DNA of 64,000 nucleotides from Labrys wisconsinensis. GTDB lineage: Bacteria > Pseudomonadota > Alphaproteobacteria > Rhizobiales > Labraceae. This document shows positions 28,546-36,884 of this stretch, piece by piece. The DNA is taken from NCBI RefSeq assembly GCF_030814995.1, contig NZ_JAUSVX010000004.1, forward strand, positions 372,001-436,000, in the 5' to 3' direction. Every line of letters starts with the position of its first letter. Positions within the stretch are counted from its first letter, which is position 1. Made by a program: the position numbers and the translations under genes. The notes beneath the pieces are model-generated. The model was not told where the DNA came from. It ran no database searches and worked only from the letters and a program-made list of their open reading frames with translations.

Positions 28546-29529
28546 ATGAAAGCCCTGGTGTTCGAAAAGCCCGATCAGCCCGTCGTCAGGGACGTCCCGG
28601 TGCCTGACATCGACGAGAACGGCGTGCTCCTGAAGATGAAGGCGGTCGGCATCTGCCATTCCGACTATGAGCTGCTGGCCGGCCGCTACATCATCCCGAT
28701 CTCCTATCCCGTGACGCCTGGGCATGAGTGGTGCGGCGAGGTCGTCGAGGTCGGGCGCAACGTCAAGACCGTCAGGCCGGGCGACCGGGTGGTTGGCGAA
28801 TGCGTGGTCAAGCTGCCCGACCGCATCCATCATTTCGGCTTCTCCCTCGACGGCGCCGACCGGGAATACCTGACGGCCAAGCCCGAATGGCTGCACAAGC
28901 TGCCGGACGGCATCAGCGACAAGCAGGCGGCGCTGATCGAGCCCTTCACCTGCGGCTTCTATGCCGTGAACCGGCTTGGCGGCACCAATGCCAGCGAGAC
29001 CGTGGTGATCTCGGGCGGCGGCACGATCGGGCTGGTCTCGGCCGCGACCGCCATCGGCATGCGGGCGCGCACCATCGTCATCGATCCGCTGGCCCATCGC
29101 CGTGACACCGCGCTGAGGCTCGGCGCCGAGGCGGTGATCGATCCCGTGGCCGAGGACGCGGTCGAGCGGGTCAAGGAATTGACCGGCGGAACCGGTGCGG
29201 ATCTCGTGGTCGAGGCATCCGGCCATGACGCTTCGCTCGCCAGCGTCTTCGACCTCGCCCGCGAGGACGGCCGCATCGCCATGGTCGGCATCAATATCGG
29301 CCGGACCATCGGGGCGCATCTCGGCAACATCCAGATGCGCAACCTCACGGTGCGCGGCTCCATCGGCTCGCCCGGCGTCTGGCCGGCCGCGATCCGCTTC
29401 CTCGAGCGCACCGGCCTCGACCTGTCGCCGATCCAGACCCACGACTTCCCGCTCGGCGAGAGCGTGAAAGCCTTCGAGCTCGGCAAACAATCCGACAAAT
29501 GCATCAAGGTCACGCTGTTCAACGCGTGA
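28546..29529 (+). CDS. Zinc-dependent alcohol/sugar dehydrogenase (MDR)
   Basis: 327 residues. Catalytic zinc site: Cys in GICHSDYE, His-Glu in GHEWCGEV. The structural-zinc four-cysteine loop is absent. Rossmann motif SGGGTIGLVSAATAIG. Resembles sorbitol/threonine-type dehydrogenases. AAGGAG lies upstream of the ATG. Part of the long sugar-oxidation operon. Confidence 0.86.
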   Translation: MKALVFEKPDQPVVRDVPVPDIDENGVLLKMKAVGICHSDYELLAGRYIIPISYPVTPGHEWCGEVVEVGRNVKTVRPGDRVVGECVVKLPDRIHHFGFSLDGADREYLTAKPEWLHKLPDGISDKQAALIEPFTCGFYAVNRLGGTNASETVVISGGGTIGLVSAATAIGMRARTIVIDPLAHRRDTALRLGAEAVIDPVAEDAVERVKELTGGTGADLVVEASGHDASLASVFDLAREDGRIAMVGINIGRTIGAHLGNIQMRNLTVRGSIGSPGVWPAAIRFLERTGLDLSPIQTHDFPLGESVKAFELGKQSDKCIKVTLFNA

Positions 29530-29549
29530 TATCAGGCAAGGACAGGACC

Positions 29550-30443
29550 ATGGCGACTGAAACCGTCGGCTGGATCGGCGCCGGCAAGATGGGCGGCCCG
29601 ATGAGCAAGCGGCTCATCGGCGCCGGCTGCCGCGTCATCGTGCTCGAACCGGACGCGGAGAACCGGCGAGGTGCGGTCCAGGCGGGCGCCGAGGCGGCGG
29701 CCGACATGGCGGCGCTGGCCCGCGAGGCGGTGGTGATCTTCTCGATGATTCCCAACGACCGGATCCTGACGGGTCTGGTTTGCGGCGAGCCCGGGCTGGC
29801 GAGCCTCATGGCGCCCGGCGCTGTCCTGGTCGAGATGAGCACGGTCTCTCCGGCCGCCTCCAAGGCCGCGGCGGAGGCCTTGGCGCGGCGGAACATCGGC
29901 TATCTCCGCGCGCCCGTGTCGGGCAGCACGGCGCTGGCGGCCGCCGGCACGCTCTCGGTCATGGCCTCTGGGCCTCGCGCGGTCTACGACCGGGTCGAGC
30001 CGCTGCTCGCCGCCTTCTCGGCCAAACGCTTCTATCTCGGCGAGGCCGAGCAAGCCCGCTACCTCAAGCTCGTGGTCAATTCGCTGGTCGGCGCCACGTC
30101 GTCGCTGCTGGCCGAGGCCCTGGCCCTTGGCCGCAAGGGCGATCTGTCGCTCGACGACATGCTCGACGTGATCGGCCAGAGCGCCGTCGCCTCGCCCCTC
30201 ATCGGCTACAAGCGCGACATGGTGGTGAGCGGCAATTACGCGCCGGCCTTCACCGTCGAGCAGATGATCAAGGATTTCGATCTGATCATGGACACGGCGC
30301 GTACCGATCACGTACCGATGACGATGGCGGCTCTGGTGCGCCAGCTCTATGAGCAGGCCTATGTCGACGGCGACGGCCAGCGCGACTTCTTCGTCCTGTG
30401 CGAGACGGACGCCGCCCGCCGCAGCCCGCAACCGGCCGAATGA
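29550..30443 (+). CDS. Beta-hydroxyacid dehydrogenase (3-hydroxyisobutyrate dehydrogenase-like)
   Basis: 297 residues. Cofactor motif VGWIGAGKMGGPM, substrate motif APVSGST, and the catalytic lysine in ARYLKLVVNSLVG. The family oxidises beta-hydroxy acids such as 3-hydroxyisobutyrate, tartronate semialdehyde or glycerate derivatives with NAD(P). A second gene at 42841-43752 encodes a clear paralogue. Oxidation of a sugar-derived hydroxyacid fits the operon. Confidence 0.85.
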   Translation: MATETVGWIGAGKMGGPMSKRLIGAGCRVIVLEPDAENRRGAVQAGAEAAADMAALAREAVVIFSMIPNDRILTGLVCGEPGLASLMAPGAVLVEMSTVSPAASKAAAEALARRNIGYLRAPVSGSTALAAAGTLSVMASGPRAVYDRVEPLLAAFSAKRFYLGEAEQARYLKLVVNSLVGATSSLLAEALALGRKGDLSLDDMLDVIGQSAVASPLIGYKRDMVVSGNYAPAFTVEQMIKDFDLIMDTARTDHVPMTMAALVRQLYEQAYVDGDGQRDFFVLCETDAARRSPQPAE

Positions 30444-30453
30444 GGATGAGGAC

Positions 30454-31527
30454 ATGACCCGCAAGAACGCACTCGTGGTCGGCGTCACGGGCATCTCCGG
30501 CGCCAATGCGGCGGATCTCCTGGTCGCGGAGGGTTGGACCGTCCACGGGCTGGCGCGGCGCCCGCCGGAGGATCTGCCCGGCGTCAACCCCGTTGCAGCC
30601 GACCTGCGCGATGCCGCCGGCACCCGCGCGGCGCTCGCCGGCCTCGACATCAGCCATGTCTTCTTCTGCACCTGGGCCCGGCAGGAGAGCGAGGATGCCA
30701 ATTGCCGCGTCAACGGCGCCATGCTGCAGACCCTGCTCGACGGGGTGACGGCCCATTCCAGGCTCGACCACGTCGCGCTGGTGACCGGCCTGAAGCACTA
30801 TCTCGGGCCGTTCGAATCCTACGGCAAGGTCAAGCCCGACACGCCGTTCCGCGAGGACCAGCCACGGCTGCCCTACCAGAACTTCTACTACGTGCAGGAG
30901 GACATCCTCTTCGCCGAAGCCGCCCGGCACGGCTTCGGCTGGTCGGTGCACCGCCCCCACACCATGATCGGCTGGGCGATCGGCAACGCCATGAACATGG
31001 GCGTCACGCTCGCGGTCTATGCGGCGATCTGCAGGGAGATCGGCCGCCCCTTCCTGTTCCCCGGCACGCCGCAGCAATACGAGGCGGTGACCGACGTCAC
31101 CGACGCCCGCATCCTGGCGAAGCAGCTCGTCTGGGCCGCGACGACGCCGGCGGCCCGCGACCAGGCCTTCAACATCACCAATGGCGACGTGTTTCGCTGG
31201 CGGCGGCTCTGGGCCGCCCTGGCGGCCGATCTCGGCGTCGAGGTCGCGCCCTATCCCGGCCACCCCACGCCGCTGGAGCAGCAGATGGCCGGCCAGGAGG
31301 GCACCTGGGACCGCATCGTCGCCAAGCACGGGCTCGCGCCCCATCCGCTCGGGACGCTGGCCTCCTGGTGGCACACCGACGCCGATCTCGGCCGCGAGCT
31401 CGAAACCTTCACCGACATGACCAGGAGCCGCGCGCTCGGCTTCATGGATCTTCAGATCACCGAGCGCTCCTTCACCGACCTGTTCCAGCGCCTGCGCGCC
31501 GAGCGGATCATTCCGCCGCGCGGCTGA
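30454..31527 (+). CDS. PRISE-type SDR (progesterone 5-beta-reductase/iridoid synthase-like)
   Basis: 357 residues. The N-terminal NAD(P) motif is the variant VVGVTGISGANAADLL. The diagnostic atypical-SDR motifs are present: TGLKHYLGPFESYG with catalytic Lys114, and NFYYVQEDIL with the catalytic tyrosine at residue 145 or 146. Plant members reduce enone double bonds; bacterial members act on unknown, possibly sugar-derived, enones. Last gene of the operon, convergent with the HutC-type regulator (13-bp gap). Confidence 0.82.
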   Translation: MTRKNALVVGVTGISGANAADLLVAEGWTVHGLARRPPEDLPGVNPVAADLRDAAGTRAALAGLDISHVFFCTWARQESEDANCRVNGAMLQTLLDGVTAHSRLDHVALVTGLKHYLGPFESYGKVKPDTPFREDQPRLPYQNFYYVQEDILFAEAARHGFGWSVHRPHTMIGWAIGNAMNMGVTLAVYAAICREIGRPFLFPGTPQQYEAVTDVTDARILAKQLVWAATTPAARDQAFNITNGDVFRWRRLWAALAADLGVEVAPYPGHPTPLEQQMAGQEGTWDRIVAKHGLAPHPLGTLASWWHTDADLGRELETFTDMTRSRALGFMDLQITERSFTDLFQRLRAERIIPPRG

Positions 31528-31540
31528 CCGGTCGCCGCGT

Positions 31541-32332
31541 TCAGGGCGGTCCGTGCACCGGCGCGGACGGCGTGAAGCGCACGACGAAGCGGTGGCGGTC
31601 GCCGGGATAGATCAGCCGCACGAAGGTGATGAGGTCACCGTTGAGCCAGGTGCGCCGGGCGATGGAAATGCAGGCGGTGCGCTCCACCACCTGCAGCTTC
31701 TTGGCCATCATGGCATCGGCGGAGATCGCCCGGATCGAGTGCTCGCCTTCGCTGAAGGACACGTTCTTCAGCAGCCAGCTTCCCGGCGGCTCGTCCTTGA
31801 ACTGGAGGCGCTCGGCCTGCGGCACCACGTCGAGGTTGATCTGGCGGGTCTCCATGGTGAAGGGCAGGCTGTCGGCATAGTGCATCACCTCCATGAACAA
31901 GAGCCGGGTGCCGATGGGCACGCGGACATGCCGGGCGTCGGTCGCCTCCGTCACCTTGCGGATGCTGCGATTGCTGATCTCGAAGCTGTAGGTCCGGTCG
32001 ATCGCCAGGATCTCGGCGCGGATGTCCTGGATGTGCATCAGGGGCTCTTCCAGGCGCGGCGGCGCCACGTAGGAGCCCAGCTTGCGCTTGCGCGTGATCA
32101 TGCCGGCCGCCGCCAGGCTCGACAGGGCCTTGTTGACCGTCATCCGCGAGCATTTGTAGATCTCGACCAGCTCGAGCTCCGAGGGGATGCGCGTTCCCGG
32201 CCCCCATTCGCCGGTCGCGATCTTGGTCTCGATGCCGCGCTGGATTTCCGCGTAGAGAGGCATGGATTGCCTGGCCGGCTGGGTATCGTCCTCGGACAGG
32301 GGCGCCCTCGCTGAAACTTCGTTCTCGCTCAC
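31541..32332 (-). CDS. GntR/HutC-family transcriptional regulator
   Basis: 263 residues from a GTG. Residues about 25-95 form the GntR winged helix (PLYAEIQRGIETKIATGEWG and CSRMTVNKALSSLAAAGMI); residues 100-260 form the UTRA ligand domain (FEISNRSIRKVTEATDARH, IGTRLLFMEVMHYADSLPF). Classical HutC binds urocanate and releases hut operons. It lies 144 bp downstream of hutH on the same strand. The GTATATAC-centred sites at 34068, 35308, 35584 and 36816 resemble published HutC boxes (TTGTATATACAA-like) and are the likely targets. Confidence 0.82.
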   Translation of the reverse strand: MSENEVSARAPLSEDDTQPARQSMPLYAEIQRGIETKIATGEWGPGTRIPSELELVEIYKCSRMTVNKALSSLAAAGMITRKRKLGSYVAPPRLEEPLMHIQDIRAEILAIDRTYSFEISNRSIRKVTEATDARHVRVPIGTRLLFMEVMHYADSLPFTMETRQINLDVVPQAERLQFKDEPPGSWLLKNVSFSEGEHSIRAISADAMMAKKLQVVERTACISIARRTWLNGDLITFVRLIYPGDRHRFVVRFTPSAPVHGPP

Positions 32333-32476
32333 GGACCGGACCCCTCGTCAGGCACAATCATACCAGTCAGGCCCTCATTCCCGAACAGGTGCCGATGAAG
32401 TGATCCATCGGCGGTCCGATCATGTCCGGCCCGGCGGCGCAGTGAGGAGCGCTCCGCCCGGGCGGGACGCCGACCG

Positions 32477-34012
32477 TCAGCTGTCCAGGACGGGAAGAAT
32501 GCCGGCGCTCACGGCCCGCGCCAGGTGCCCGGTTGAAACCAGGTCGGCAGCCAGGCGCAGGTCCTCGGCCATGTAGCGATCGTCCGCCAGCTCCGGCACG
32601 ACGCTGCGCACGATTTTGCGGACTGCGTTCAGCTCCGGGCTCGAGGCGAGCGGTCGCCTGAGGTCGATGCCCTGGGCCGCGGTCAAGGTTTCGATGCCGA
32701 TGATCGAGAACAGGTTCTCGGTCATCGCCAGCAGCCGCCGCGCGCCGTGGCATGCCATGGACACGTGGTCCTCCTGGTTGGCGGAGGTGGGCGTCGAATC
32801 GACCGAAGCCGGATGCGACATCTGCTTGTTCTCGGACATCAGGGCCGCGGAAGTGACCTCGGCGATCATGAACCCGGAATTCAGGCCGGGCCTCGGCGTG
32901 AGGAAGGCGGGCAGGCCGTAGCTCAGGACCGGATCGACCAGCAGCGCGATGCGCCGCTGCGCGATGGAGCCGATCTCGCAGACCGCGATCGCGATCTGGT
33001 CCGCGGCAAAGGCGACGGGCTCGGCGTGGAAGTTTCCGCCGGACACGATCGTGCCATCGGAGAGCACCAGCGGGTTGTCGGTGGCCGCGTTGGCTTCCAT
33101 CTTGAGGGTCTGGGCCGTCTGGCGCAGGAGGTCGAGGCAGGCGCCGACCACCTGCGGCTGGCAGCGCAGGCAATAGGGGTCCTGCACCCGCTCGTCGCCC
33201 AGTTGGTGGCTGGCGCGGATCTCGGATCCCTGCATCAGCAGGCTCAGGGCGGACGCGGCGTCGATCTGGCCGCGATGTCCGCGCAGGCCGTGGATCTCGG
33301 GATGGAAGGGCGAGGTCGAGCCCATCGCGGCGTCGGTCGAGAGCGCACCCGAGATCAACGACGACACCAGCGCCCGGTGCGCCCTGAAAAGGCCCGCCAG
33401 GGCCAAGGCGGTGGAGGTCTGGGTGCCGTTGATCATGGCCAGCCCCTCCTTGGCCTTCAGGGCGATCGGCGACAGGCCTGCCTTCGCCAGGCCCTGGCGC
33501 GCCGGGACGAGATCGCCGTCGACCCTGACCATGCCTTCCCCGATCAGGGCCGCGGTCATGTGCGCCAGCGGCGCCAGGTCGCCGGATGCGCCCACGGATC
33601 CCTTTTCCGGGATGATCGGCAGGACGCCGCTTTCGAGCATGGCGGCGAGCGCCTGCACGACCTCGGGCCGCACGCCGGATGCTCCGCGCCCGAGCGAGAT
33701 CAGCTTCAGCGTCATGATCAGGCGCACGACCGCGTCCGGCAGCGGCGCGCCGACGCCGCAGCAATGGGAGAGGATGAGGTTGCGCTGCAGCCTGTCCACA
33801 TCTTCCGTGGGGATCCGCACGCTGGCGAGCTTGCCGAAGCCGGTGTTGATGCCGTAGTGGGCCTCGCTGCCCCCGAGAATGTCCGATATCCGCTCGGACG
33901 ATGCCCGCACGCGCGGCAAGCAGGCGGGATCGAGACGCGGGACGATCCCGGTTTCATAGACCGCCTGGAGCGTGTCGAGCGAGACATCACCGGGAACGAG
34001 CACGTTGGCCAT
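32477..34012 (-). CDS. hutH: Histidine ammonia-lyase
   Basis: 511 residues, the usual length. The self-forming MIO cofactor triad Ala-Ser-Gly is at 142-144 ([15 protein letters not shown]). Also seen: YGINTGFG at 53-60, H83 in LSHCCG (the histidine typical of histidine-specific lyases), [12 protein letters not shown] and SGGNFHAEP. It converts L-histidine to trans-urocanate and ammonia. The other hut genes (hutU, hutI, hutG) are not next to it, so it may serve a different route here, for example the histidine part of an opine. Start at 34012, upstream of which lies a HutC-like operator. Confidence 0.88.
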   Translation of the reverse strand: MANVLVPGDVSLDTLQAVYETGIVPRLDPACLPRVRASSERISDILGGSEAHYGINTGFGKLASVRIPTEDVDRLQRNLILSHCCGVGAPLPDAVVRLIMTLKLISLGRGASGVRPEVVQALAAMLESGVLPIIPEKGSVGASGDLAPLAHMTAALIGEGMVRVDGDLVPARQGLAKAGLSPIALKAKEGLAMINGTQTSTALALAGLFRAHRALVSSLISGALSTDAAMGSTSPFHPEIHGLRGHRGQIDAASALSLLMQGSEIRASHQLGDERVQDPYCLRCQPQVVGACLDLLRQTAQTLKMEANAATDNPLVLSDGTIVSGGNFHAEPVAFAADQIAIAVCEIGSIAQRRIALLVDPVLSYGLPAFLTPRPGLNSGFMIAEVTSAALMSENKQMSHPASVDSTPTSANQEDHVSMACHGARRLLAMTENLFSIIGIETLTAAQGIDLRRPLASSPELNAVRKIVRSVVPELADDRYMAEDLRLAADLVSTGHLARAVSAGILPVLDS

Positions 34013-34067
34013 GGGTCGAGCCTCTACGGGAGCGCCGCAGCGGGAAGGCCGACGGCCGCGCGTTGAT

Positions 34068-34079
34068 TTGTATATACAA
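34068..34079. promoter_or_regulatory. HutC-like operator TTGTATATACAA before hutH
   Basis: A perfect 12-bp palindrome 56 bp upstream of the hutH start. The same GTATATAC core recurs before both cucumopine-synthase-like genes and before the ABC importer. It resembles HutC boxes described in Pseudomonas and Brucella. Confidence 0.65.
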
Positions 34080-34155
34080 TAGCAAATTGCGGGGACGTGT
34101 AAAGCGCCGCCGGCGGCCGTGGGGCAGGGCGGCCCGGGATCGCGGGCCGCCTGGA

Positions 34156-34251
34156 GCGTTTTGCGATTTGCCGGAATCGGCAAGAATCGCAAAGACGCGT
34201 CGAAACAATGAGTGAGAGCAAAACGCGTTTACGCACAAACGCGCTTTGCTC
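34156..34251. repeat. Palindromic intergenic repeat, copy A
   Basis: A mosaic of two hairpins. The first runs from GCGTTTTGCGA to TCGCAAAGACGC; the second has arms GAGCAAAACGCGTTT (34216-34230) and AAACGCGCTTTGCTC (34237-34251). The same mosaic recurs in the same orientation at 36623-36729. It lies downstream of the cucumopine-synthase-like gene at 34294 and may stabilise or end its transcript. Repeats of this style are common in Hyphomicrobiales genomes. Confidence 0.7.
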
Positions 34252-34293
34252 TGGCGCCGGGTGCTGATCGCTGATCTCCGATCGGGCCTCCGC

Positions 34294-35256
34294 TCAGGCC
34301 GGATTCGTCAGGTTGAAGCGGCCGGGGAGCTCCTGGCCCCTGACGCTGCGGCCGAAGAACACGCCGATATGCCAGGGGAAATAGTGATAGGACCAGGCGC
34401 ACAGGCGATTGCCGTACATGACGAAGGTCCGGAGCAGGGCGCGCAGTTCCTCCTTGTCCTCGGTGTCCCGGATCGCGGCGCGCAGCTTCAGCGAGAAGTC
34501 GCGCAGCGTCGTCAGGCCGGAGAAGCCGAGATATTCCGAATAGGGCTCGTCCTCGGTGTCGACGACCGCGATCAGGTCTTTGTGCGAGAGCATGTCGACA
34601 TATTTCACCCAGTTGAACGCGGTGTACATGATGTGGTCGCGCAGCATGCCGTTGGCGAAGTCCCAGGCCGTGAAGTACTGGCCGTAATTGCCGGTCTCGC
34701 CGATCTCGCCGAGCCGGATGCGGCGCAGGTCCTCCGGCTCCACCGTCTGGATGCGCTTGGCTTCGGCGTAGAATTCCGCGGCCACGCCCTCGAGGCCGGC
34801 AAAGCGGCTCTTGCCGGTGAAAGCCTGCGCCGGATCGTGCGGGCTCACCTCGACGAAGATGTGCTCCTTGGCGAAGAACAGGTTGTTCCAGATCGCCTTG
34901 CCGACGACGGGCAGGAGATGCAGGTAGTCCGGCAGAACCTTGCCGAGAACCGGCTGGGCCAGGGTCTCGGTGCTCCGGCCGTAGTTGATGGAGAACTTGT
35001 TGCCGGTCTTCTGCGAATAGCGCAGGTCGCCTGGCCGGCAATCCGAAAGACGGATCGTCTGGCGCACCGGCGCCGTGCTGATCGTCGGGGCCCAGGCATA
35101 GAGGGACTCGCCGGAGACCACCGGATGGGCCTGCATCACCTTGAACGGCAGATCCTGCCAGAACTCCTCGCAGAGTTCCGGGTTCAGCTCATCGGCGAGC
35201 TCGGCGACCACCGCCATGCCGAGCTCCGGCCATTTGATGTCAACAAGTCGGCCCAT
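34294..35256 (-). CDS. Cucumopine synthase-like protein, canonical domain order
   Basis: 320 residues from the ATG at 35256 (AGGAAAGGAA upstream). Residues 1-138 look like the cyclophilin-like (DUF3830) domain, with HPVVSGESLYAWAP at 44-57 and RYSQKTGNKFSINYG at 79-93. Residues 155-302 look like the helical bundle named after cucumopine synthase, with GQYFTAWDFANGMLRD at 192-207 and AWSYHYFPW at 287-295. In Agrobacterium, cucumopine and mikimopine synthases condense histidine with 2-oxoglutarate. No signal peptide. The neighbouring histidine lyase and HutC-type regulator support an imidazole substrate. Recognition is from memory of the family; the direction of the reaction here is unknown. 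Confidence 0.7.
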   Translation of the reverse strand: MGRLVDIKWPELGMAVVAELADELNPELCEEFWQDLPFKVMQAHPVVSGESLYAWAPTISTAPVRQTIRLSDCRPGDLRYSQKTGNKFSINYGRSTETLAQPVLGKVLPDYLHLLPVVGKAIWNNLFFAKEHIFVEVSPHDPAQAFTGKSRFAGLEGVAAEFYAEAKRIQTVEPEDLRRIRLGEIGETGNYGQYFTAWDFANGMLRDHIMYTAFNWVKYVDMLSHKDLIAVVDTEDEPYSEYLGFSGLTTLRDFSLKLRAAIRDTEDKEELRALLRTFVMYGNRLCAWSYHYFPWHIGVFFGRSVRGQELPGRFNLTNPA

Positions 35257-35307
35257 CCGTCGGTTCCTTTCCTGCGTGCGGGGTTGGCATGCAATAACCC
35301 CATAAAG

Positions 35308-35319
35308 GTCTATACATAA
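35308..35319. promoter_or_regulatory. HutC-like operator, variant copy
   Basis: The reverse complement reads TTATGTATAGAC, which differs from the importer site (TTATGTATATAC) at one position. Located upstream of the minus-strand cucumopine-synthase-like gene. Confidence 0.5.
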
Positions 35320-35583
35320 AACAAAGCCCGATCGACGCAAGCCGATTTGTCCGACGGTCGAATCGGCCGGCGCCAAGGGCCGTCGGGCTGGACAGTCTCT
35401 CCGTCCGGATGATGTGAGATGTGACGCTCGTGGAAATATATCCTTCAATATCAAGGTTTTGTCTATCTAGTCGGGCACTTTTGACATCCTCGGCTGCGCG
35501 ATCGACCGACTTGCTCCCTGCCTCCATGGGAGCTTCGAAGGGGTGCGTTGGGCGCCAAAAATGTCTGCGTTACCTCTGATTAA

Positions 35584-35593
35584 GTATATACAA
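35584..35593. promoter_or_regulatory. HutC-like operator before the permuted synthase-like gene
   Basis: GTATATACAA, with the wider reverse-complement context TTTTGTATATACTTA, matches the core at 34068 and 36816. Confidence 0.58.
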
Positions 35594-35664
35594 AACGATC
35601 ATTATGATTATGCTGCCGTCACGGGTGAGGCCCGTCGCATCGCCAACCAGGGACGAGTGGGACC

Positions 35665-36621
35665 ATGTCGGATAGAAGCCTGAGCGAAGTGGTCAGGGCG
35701 ATAAGGGAGGAGACCGACAAGATCCGGGCTGCCGAGCCCGAGGAGGTCTACAAGATCCGGACCGGAGCCATGGACAATCAGGCCGGCACGAATGGCCAGT
35801 ATTTCACGACGTGGGATTTCGCCAATGGCATGATCCGCGACATGTCGATGTACACTTGGTATCACTTCGTCGAGCTGGCGGAGGATGAGAGCTTCTCGCT
35901 CGACCAGCTCTGCGCCGTCGTCAACCTGTTCGACCATCCCTACAGCAACTACCTGCGCTACAGCGGCTTTCCGAAGCTGGGCGGCTTCGCCCTCGCGCTG
36001 CGGCGGCATCTGCCGTCGGCGGCGAGCCGGCAGGACGCGGTCGAGGCCGTGCGCGCCATGTGCGCCTATACCAATCTGCTCAGCGCCTGGTCCTTCCACT
36101 ATTTTCCCTGGAATCTGGGCGCGGGGCAGTTCGGCTATGCGGCGCCGGGCGAACCGCTCCCGTCCCTGTCCGACCTCTCCCGCCGCGTGGCAATTCGCGA
36201 CGGCCGCAGGGTCAGGCTCACCTGGAAGCCTCTCGGCATCACCGTCGAGGCGATCCTGGCGGTGAGGGAGAATCCGGATCTCTGCGAGGACATCGTCGCG
36301 GCACTGCCTTTCACCATCCTGCAGGACCATGCCGTGGTCAGCGGCGAGGCCATCTATGCCTGGGCGCCGGTGGTCAGCACGGCGCCCGTGCAGGTGAAGG
36401 AGCGTCAATGCGACGCTCCGGTCGGGCGAATCCGCTTTTCCCAGGGGACGGGAAACAAGCTCATCATCCAGTATGGCGCGGCGACCGAGGACATCGCGAC
36501 GCCGGTGCTCGGCGAGGTCGTGCCGGAACACAAGGATCGGCTCGTCGAGGTTGGGCGGCATGTCATGAAGAGCACGTTCGAGACCAAGGAGCCGATCTGG
36601 CTCGAGGTCGCGCTGGCCTGA
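35665..36621 (+). CDS. Cucumopine synthase-like protein with circularly permuted domain order
   Basis: 318 residues. The same two domains as the divergent neighbour are present, but swapped. The helical bundle comes first (residues 5-157: GQYFTTWDFANGMIRD at 44-59, AWSFHYFPW at 141-149). The cyclophilin-like domain comes last (residues 181-318: DHAVVSGEAIYAWAP at 221-235, RFSQGTGNKLIIQYG at 257-271). Total length is nearly the same as the neighbour's, so nothing was lost. Probably acts on the same or a related imidazole or opine substrate, perhaps as a partner subunit. A GTATATAC operator lies 72 bp upstream. Confidence 0.7.
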   Translation: MSDRSLSEVVRAIREETDKIRAAEPEEVYKIRTGAMDNQAGTNGQYFTTWDFANGMIRDMSMYTWYHFVELAEDESFSLDQLCAVVNLFDHPYSNYLRYSGFPKLGGFALALRRHLPSAASRQDAVEAVRAMCAYTNLLSAWSFHYFPWNLGAGQFGYAAPGEPLPSLSDLSRRVAIRDGRRVRLTWKPLGITVEAILAVRENPDLCEDIVAALPFTILQDHAVVSGEAIYAWAPVVSTAPVQVKERQCDAPVGRIRFSQGTGNKLIIQYGAATEDIATPVLGEVVPEHKDRLVEVGRHVMKSTFETKEPIWLEVALA

Positions 36622-36622
36622 G

Positions 36623-36729
36623 GCGTCTTGCGATTTGGCGGACTCGCCGAGAGTCGCCAAGAGTCGCAAAGACGCGTCGAAGCAAGGATCTGGAGCAAGG
36701 CAGCGTTTCCGCCCGAACGCGCTTTGCTC
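36623..36729. repeat. Palindromic intergenic repeat, copy B
   Basis: Begins 1 bp after the stop of the permuted synthase-like gene. It shares GCGTCTTGCGATTTG, TCGCAAAGACGCGTCGAA and AACGCGCTTTGCTC with copy A, in the same order and orientation. The two copies bracket the synthase-like gene pair. It can fold into hairpins and may act as a transcript end. Confidence 0.7.
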
Positions 36730-36813
36730 CGCGGCGGCGGACCTGCGGGGGCGTGCGGGAATGGCGCCGGTGCCGGCGGAATCCGTCTTGTCACGCCGGC
36801 TCCGGTTGGTATT

Positions 36814-36825
36814 ATGTATATACTA
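36814..36825. promoter_or_regulatory. HutC-like operator before the importer operon
   Basis: ATGTATATACTA around the GTATATAC core (36816-36823). It matches the sites before hutH and both synthase-like genes, and so links the transporter to the same regulator. Confidence 0.58.
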
Positions 36826-36834
36826 AACTGCCGC

Positions 36835-36866
36835 ATATAAGGCAGAAAAGCTTAGATATAAGGCAG
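36835..36866. repeat. Direct repeat ATATAAGGCAG, spaced 21 bp
   Basis: ATATAAGGCAG at 36835-36845 and again at 36856-36866. The 21-bp period equals two DNA turns, as expected for sites bound by adjacent protein protomers on one face of the helix. Located between the GTATATAC site and the small open frame. Confidence 0.45.
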
Positions 36867-36884
36867 CAGAGGAGAACGGACGCC

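Larger units (their letters stand above)
35257..35664. promoter_or_regulatory. 408-bp divergent control region between the two synthase-like genes
   Basis: No gene is visible. The region is AT-richer than its surroundings, especially 35430-35470 and 35575-35620. It holds two operator-like sites: GTCTATACATAA at 35308-35319 (52 bp before the minus-strand gene) and GTATATACAA at 35584-35593 (72 bp before the plus-strand gene). Read on the opposite strand both become T-T-T-(A/G)-TGTATA-(T/G)-AC, matching the sites before hutH and before the ABC importer. Confidence 0.6.
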
